This document shows positions 60,017-64,000 of a stretch of 64,000 nt of DNA, piece by piece. The translations under genes were made by a program, and so were the position numbers. Position 1 is the stretch's first letter, and every line of letters starts with the position of its first letter. The notes below the pieces were generated by a model. The model had not been told where the DNA came from. It saw only the letters and a program-made list of their open reading frames with translations, and searched no databases. The DNA is from an uncultured Desulfovibrio sp. (GTDB lineage Bacteria > Desulfobacterota > Desulfovibrionia > Desulfovibrionales > Desulfovibrionaceae), in NCBI GenBank assembly GCA_910587035.1, contig CAJUMQ010000006.1:1-64000 (forward strand), read 5' to 3'.

Positions 60017-62131
60017 ATGTCCATAGGCAAGCAAATTGGTCTTGGCTATTGTGTGATTATTGTTTTTGCGCTCGTTTTGGGCCTGCAGAGCATCTGGTCC
60101 ATGCGTGACGCCGCGGATGTTTCTGAAAACATAGCTTCGGACAGAATACCGAGGCTGATCTCCTGGAATGAAATGCAGAACGATATTCTGCGCGCAGGCT
60201 ATTATTCCATCTCCTATTATGAGGGTGGCGGCGATGACAATATTGCCCAGATCTTCAAGTTTACACAGGAGCTGCGCCAGGAGATCGCCAATCTTGAAAA
60301 ATACAATGCAAAAATCCATTTTGAAAATACGGCCAAAGCCATTAATCAGCTAAAGGAAAATGTGGAGGCCTATGAAGGCCTGGTACAGCTGATGCAGTCC
60401 GTGCGTCAGGAGGCCTTTAATACCATGGAATCCATGGGAAAATCCGGCCATACCGTGCTTGGCAAGTTTGAGGGCATGCTGGAGACAATGGCCGAAACCC
60501 AGTCCTCATTCATCAGATCCGGCAATGAGGCCGATGCCCTGCTTTATGCCCGCAACATGGCTGCCACCAATGCCGTTTATGCCCGTATTGCCTCATTGGT
60601 GGAGAATCTTCTTACAGCCGCGCAAAAACGTGATCTGGCCATGCTGGAGAAAATCGAACAGGATCTTCCTGTCATAGCCAAACAGGCCAGGGCCATCCAT
60701 GAAAATTTGCGCAGGCAGGAATGCAGGGATCTTTTTTCAGGAGCCCAGAAATCATACAGTGTCTTTTCCGATGAGGTACACAGGCTGATTGGTCTTTTGC
60801 GCAATTTCATCGAAATAGGTGAACAGCGCAAAACCCAGTACCAAAGCATGTATGAGCAGTCCGAACACATGGTCACACTTACCACAGGCAACACAGAAAA
60901 AAATGTCAAGCAGGCCTGGGACAACCTGAGCCGCTCTGTAACTATTGCCATCATCATCCTGGCATGTGTTCTTGTGCTTGGCATTCTTGTGGCCCTAATC
61001 AATACGCGCATGATTGTAAGGCCTCTGGCGCAGACGCAGCAATTCGCCCAGGGTGTGGCCAGTGGCGATCTGGACAGGGAGCTTAATGTTCGCCGCCGGG
61101 ACGAAATAGGCATGCTTGCGGATGCCTTGCGCAGCATGGTGGACAATCTCAAGAAAAATATTGCGGAGGCAATGCAGAAATCAGCAGCGGCGGAAAAGGC
61201 GGCAGATGCGGCCAACAAGGCTACCGAAAAGGCCAATGAAGCCGCCCGCCAGGCTGAAAGGGCCAAAAGGGATGGAATGCTGGCGGCCGCCAACGAGCTA
61301 GAAGGCATGGTTGAAATAATTTCCTCAGCATCCACGGAACTTTCCGCCCAGATAGAGCAGTCCGGTCGCGGCGCTTCGGAATCCGCCCAACGTCTGCAGG
61401 AGGCGGCCACAGCCATGAATCAGATGAATGCCACGGTTCAGGAAGTGGCAAGAAATGCCAGCGCAGCCTCCACTGCCTCAAGTGATACCAGGGCCAAAGC
61501 CGAAGCCGGAGAGCATGTTGTTGGCGAGGTTGTGAAAAGCATTGGCGCTGTTCAGGAAGTATCCCTGCAACTCAAGGATGACATGCTTCAGCTCAATGAG
61601 CGCGCCCAGGACATCAACAGGATCATGGGCGTGATATCCGACATTGCGGATCAGACCAATCTTCTTGCCCTCAATGCCGCAATAGAAGCCGCCCGCGCAG
61701 GTGAGGCGGGACGCGGTTTTGCTGTGGTGGCCGATGAAGTGCGCAAGCTGGCGGAAAAAACCATGGCTTCCACCATTGATGTCAGCAATGCCATCCGCGC
61801 CATCCAGGAGAGTACTGGCAAGAGCCGGGAGGCCGTGGAAAATGCCGTGCACCGCATCGACGAGGCAACCAGACTGGCCAATGAATCCGGCATGGCGCTA
61901 AACGAGATTGTCTCTACCGTGGATTCCACCAGCGACCAGGTACGGGCAATCGCCGCGGCAAGCGAGGAGCAGTCCGCCACAAGCGAGCAGATCAATAGAT
62001 CCATAACCGAGCTCAATGATATGTCCCAGCTCAGCGCGGACGCCATGCGTGAGGCGACCCAGGCTGTCATGGATCTGGCAAACCAGGCTCAAAATCTGAC
62101 AGCGCTCATTCATCAAATGAAAAACGGTTAA
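60017..62131 (+). CDS. Methyl-accepting chemotaxis protein, helical sensor domain
   Basis: A 704-residue transmembrane chemoreceptor. First helix at about 8-28; a wholly helical periplasmic domain (about 29-305) of HBM-like length, which in studied receptors binds organic acids such as TCA intermediates; second helix (about 310-334); HAMP (about 335-390); a signalling domain (about 425-700) whose tip is DQTNLLALNAAIEAARAGE with RGFAVVADEVRKLAEKT. Ala-rich linker AEKAADAANKATEKANEAAR precedes it. No C-terminal pentapeptide for CheR tethering is seen. AGGAGG precedes the ATG. Ligand unknown; the neighbouring PTS genes are a hint only. Hydrophobic helix spacing fits a standard inner-membrane dimer. 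Confidence 0.93.
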   Translation: MSIGKQIGLGYCVIIVFALVLGLQSIWSMRDAADVSENIASDRIPRLISWNEMQNDILRAGYYSISYYEGGGDDNIAQIFKFTQELRQEIANLEKYNAKIHFENTAKAINQLKENVEAYEGLVQLMQSVRQEAFNTMESMGKSGHTVLGKFEGMLETMAETQSSFIRSGNEADALLYARNMAATNAVYARIASLVENLLTAAQKRDLAMLEKIEQDLPVIAKQARAIHENLRRQECRDLFSGAQKSYSVFSDEVHRLIGLLRNFIEIGEQRKTQYQSMYEQSEHMVTLTTGNTEKNVKQAWDNLSRSVTIAIIILACVLVLGILVALINTRMIVRPLAQTQQFAQGVASGDLDRELNVRRRDEIGMLADALRSMVDNLKKNIAEAMQKSAAAEKAADAANKATEKANEAARQAERAKRDGMLAAANELEGMVEIISSASTELSAQIEQSGRGASESAQRLQEAATAMNQMNATVQEVARNASAASTASSDTRAKAEAGEHVVGEVVKSIGAVQEVSLQLKDDMLQLNERAQDINRIMGVISDIADQTNLLALNAAIEAARAGEAGRGFAVVADEVRKLAEKTMASTIDVSNAIRAIQESTGKSREAVENAVHRIDEATRLANESGMALNEIVSTVDSTSDQVRAIAAASEEQSATSEQINRSITELNDMSQLSADAMREATQAVMDLANQAQNLTALIHQMKNG

Positions 62132-62137
62132 AAATAT

Positions 62138-62168
62138 GGCATATGCCGATGCCAACTCGGCATATGCC
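62138..62168 (+). terminator. Hairpin after the chemoreceptor gene, likely terminator
   Basis: A perfect 12-bp stem (62138-62149 with 62157-62168, outer arm GGCATATGCCGA, 7-base loop) seven bases past the stop, followed by TTTATT. It contains GCATATGC like the repeat hairpins but no other part of that element. Confidence 0.65.
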
Positions 62169-62248
62169 TTTATTCCAGTGGCGGGTCGCGTTCACACTGC
62201 AGGGATAATTTTAAGACGTATATTCCAAAGTATTTGAGGAGTGGCCGC

Positions 62249-62533
62249 ATGCACATCAGAAAAACGGATCATGGCCTGGCCTGCGATGTCGTTGTCAATA
62301 TACCCCATGGCCTGCATGCACGCCCTTCCGCCAAAGTGGCTCAGGCCGCCCGAAAATACCAGTCCGAAATTATGGTAATCGGTGAAAATGGCGAGGTGGA
62401 CGCAAAAAGCATGCTTGATCTGCTGTCGCTTGCCTCCCATGAAAATGCCAGGGTAACTGTTGTAGCCAATGGCCCGGATGCGGAGATGGCGCTTAAGGAC
62501 ATTTGTCAGCTTCTTGCCAGCCCCGGGGAGTGA
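62249..62533 (+). CDS. ptsH: Phosphocarrier protein HPr
   Basis: HPr passes phosphate from Enzyme I to sugar-specific EII components. The 94-residue protein has the active His23 in HGLHARPSA, and Ser54 in DAKSMLDLLSLA, the position used by HPr kinase for regulation. GAGGAG lies eight bases before the ATG at 62249, so this start is used rather than the upstream in-frame ATG at 62234. It is separated by one base from ptsI. No EII gene is in the window. Desulfovibrio relatives carry mannose-type EIIs. Confidence 0.95.
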   Translation: MHIRKTDHGLACDVVVNIPHGLHARPSAKVAQAARKYQSEIMVIGENGEVDAKSMLDLLSLASHENARVTVVANGPDAEMALKDICQLLASPGE

Positions 62534-62534
62534 A

Positions 62535-64000
62535 ATGGCCAGAAAAGTAATCAGGGGGGTGCCTGTATCACCAGGAATAGCCATTGGCGAAATACAGATA
62601 CTGCCCGACGCCATTCTTTACGAAAAGAGGCATATCTCGTCCTCAGAGGTTGAAAACGAAATAGAGGCCATTAAAAATGCCAGCGCAACCGTTTGCGGCA
62701 GCCTTGAGGAAACTAGCGCCAATATTCCCCCCAACCTGTCGGAATATCATGACGTTATTGCAGCGCAAACTGAGCTGGCAAGAGATGCGCGCATTCTTGA
62801 TGGTGCCATTGCCAGGGTGCGCCACAAAAAGATCTGCGCTGCCTGGGCTCTTTCTGAAACCATTGAGGAGCTGGCCTCCCTTTTCAAGTCCATGGCAGAT
62901 CCATACCTCAGTGAAAGGGCTCAGGATATCAAGCTGATTGGCAAATGTCTGGGCTCGGCCCTCGGTGGCTGCGCTGCAGCGACACGGAATGATCTTGGCG
63001 GCATTCTGGCGGCCTATGATCTTTCACCGGCCCATGTCCTCAAACTTAAACTCGATGGCATACAGGCAATCCTGACTGTTGAGGGCGGCATATCCTCCCA
63101 CACGGCCATCCTTGCGCGAGGCCTTAAAGTGCCCGCGCTGGTTGGCATATCCAGTCTCTTTGCCCATGCCCGCAACAATGCCACGGCCATTGTGGACGCT
63201 TTTCGCGGCCAGATTATTCTCGATCCGGATGCAAGCGATCTTGAAAAATACCAAAAGTCTCTCAATCATTACAATCTTTTTGAACAAAACGCCAAAGATG
63301 CCGCCAAATTGCCTGCCGTCACCGTGGATGGCAAAACTGTAAAGGTCAGGGCAAACATAGACAATCTCAGGGAGCTTTCTGCCCTGCCAAACTCCGGCGC
63401 GGCGGGCATAGGCCTATACCGCACAGAATTTTCATACCTTGGGGGCGAATTGCCTGACGAGGAATCCCTCCATAATGAATATTGCGCCATAATTGGCAGC
63501 GCCGGCAGTCAGAAAGTCATTTTCAGAACACTGGATGTAGGCGCGGACAAAATTTTGCCAGTACAGGAGGCCCTGCATGAACCAAATCCGGCCCTTGGTT
63601 TGCGGGGCATACGTTTTTGTCTCAAAAAAGAGGATATCTTCGTAACCCAGCTCCGGGCCATTCTCAGGGCCAGCCATGGAGCCAATGCGGCCATCATGCT
63701 GCCAATGGTATCAACCCTTGCGGAAATTGCCGCCACACGCCAATTAATTGCCAAGATTACCGCTGATCTGGCCAGCAACGGCATACCCCATGCTCCAAAC
63801 ATTGAGCTGGGTGTGATGATAGAGACTCCGGCTGCGGTCATGATCAGCGATGCCATTGCCGCAAGCTGCGATTTCATCAGCATTGGCACAAATGATCTTT
63901 TGCATTATCTCATGGCCATAGATCGCAACAACAGGCATGTGGCCTATCTGCACGATCCTCTTCATCCAGCATTTATCCGCTGCCTGAAGCAGATTATTGA
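62535..64000 (+). CDS. ptsI: PTS Enzyme I (phosphoenolpyruvate-protein phosphotransferase), 3' end outside window
   Basis: Enzyme I takes phosphate from PEP and passes it to HPr. About 488 codons are visible and the frame stays open to the edge. After the start RGVPVSPGIAIG, the phospho-accepting His189 lies in GGISSHTAILARG, the same residue number as in E. coli, followed by GIGLYRTEF, LDVGADK, NPALGLRGIRF and the barrel motif FISIGTNDLLHYLMAIDRNN. A GGGGAG site sits at the end of ptsH. With HPr it forms a pair that uses PEP, which PEP synthase (5927-9490) could supply; no direct link is shown. Confidence 0.95.
   Translation, partial: MARKVIRGVPVSPGIAIGEIQILPDAILYEKRHISSSEVENEIEAIKNASATVCGSLEETSANIPPNLSEYHDVIAAQTELARDARILDGAIARVRHKKICAAWALSETIEELASLFKSMADPYLSERAQDIKLIGKCLGSALGGCAAATRNDLGGILAAYDLSPAHVLKLKLDGIQAILTVEGGISSHTAILARGLKVPALVGISSLFAHARNNATAIVDAFRGQIILDPDASDLEKYQKSLNHYNLFEQNAKDAAKLPAVTVDGKTVKVRANIDNLRELSALPNSGAAGIGLYRTEFSYLGGELPDEESLHNEYCAIIGSAGSQKVIFRTLDVGADKILPVQEALHEPNPALGLRGIRFCLKKEDIFVTQLRAILRASHGANAAIMLPMVSTLAEIAATRQLIAKITADLASNGIPHAPNIELGVMIETPAAVMISDAIAASCDFISIGTNDLLHYLMAIDRNNRHVAYLHDPLHPAFIRCLKQII

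Noticed and set aside
62138..62168. Further copy of the hairpin repeat element
   Set aside because: It shares only GCATATGC with the element; loop, stem and flanks differ, and position fits a terminator.
1..64000. CRISPR array, tRNA or rRNA genes
   Set aside because: I read the intergenic gaps and saw no regularly spaced repeats, cloverleaf-type sequence or conserved rRNA segments.

Overview
The window is a gene-dense stretch of a bacterial chromosome, best matched to the Desulfovibrio-type deltaproteobacteria (Desulfobacterota, Desulfovibrionales). The basis is gene content and arrangement recalled from that group, not a database search: a TrmD fused to a second SPOUT-type methyltransferase domain, siroheme-side tetrapyrrole genes (precorrin-2 dehydrogenase, HemX-like protein, HemA) in one cluster, a very long PEP synthase, a pyruvate carboxylase beside its biotin ligase, a Pal/CpoB envelope set and an iron-containing alcohol dehydrogenase. 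The envelope genes indicate a Gram-negative cell. I found no tRNA, rRNA, CRISPR array, insertion sequence or prophage.

Layout. 1-5.7 kb (+): recN (cut by the left edge), ychF, pal, a Tim44-like membrane protein, a hotdog thioesterase and a TPR-like protein. 5.9-18.0 kb (-): phoH, a 7TM-HD hydrolase, ybeY, birA, pyruvate carboxylase, PEP synthase; BirA would load biotin on the carboxylase, and both large enzymes move pyruvate toward C4 acids or PEP. 18.2-19.4 kb (+): an unrecognised protein made of about five 50-residue repeats. 19.7-24.2 kb (-): cpoB, dprA, a Xer recombinase and a Mn-dependent pyrophosphatase. 24.6-28.1 kb: an unrecognised multi-pass membrane protein (+) and two glycosyltransferases (-). 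28.3-34.8 kb (+): a tightly packed run of precorrin-2 dehydrogenase, HemX-like protein, hemA, tilS, a phenylacetate-CoA-ligase-type enzyme, a DUF456 protein and trmJ. 35-37.3 kb (+): an unpaired HlyD-like protein, a Fur-family regulator and a Cys-rich FeoB-associated-type small protein behind a likely Fur box. 37.4-45.8 kb: a radical SAM protein (-), then (+) an M23 peptidase, a small unknown, a chorismate-mutase/EPSP-synthase-like fusion lacking EPSP synthase active-site motifs, uvrA and an exported flavodoxin. 45.9-51.3 kb: alcohol dehydrogenase (-), FmdB zinc ribbon (+), then ettA and a DUF4139 protein (-). 51.5-64 kb (+): a K+ channel with two RCK modules, an EF-hand membrane protein, a phosphopantetheinyl-transferase-like protein, trmD-rplS-rnhB-yraN-rsmI, a chemoreceptor, and HPr plus Enzyme I (cut by the right edge).

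The most unusual material is non-coding. A roughly 148-bp element with inverted ends and internal hairpins occurs as two full copies (5682-5829 and 19473-19620), one shortened copy (4960-5070) and one lone hairpin (47352-47384). Two copies bracket the TPR-like gene in opposite orientation, and stem changes between copies are compensatory. A separate run of five consecutive hairpins fills 34846-34973. Three genes (precorrin-2 dehydrogenase, M23 peptidase, yraN) have a TATAAT box 10-11 bases before the ATG and no ribosome binding site, which suggests leaderless mRNAs.

All identifications come from reading motifs by eye; no alignment, profile search or folding program was run.
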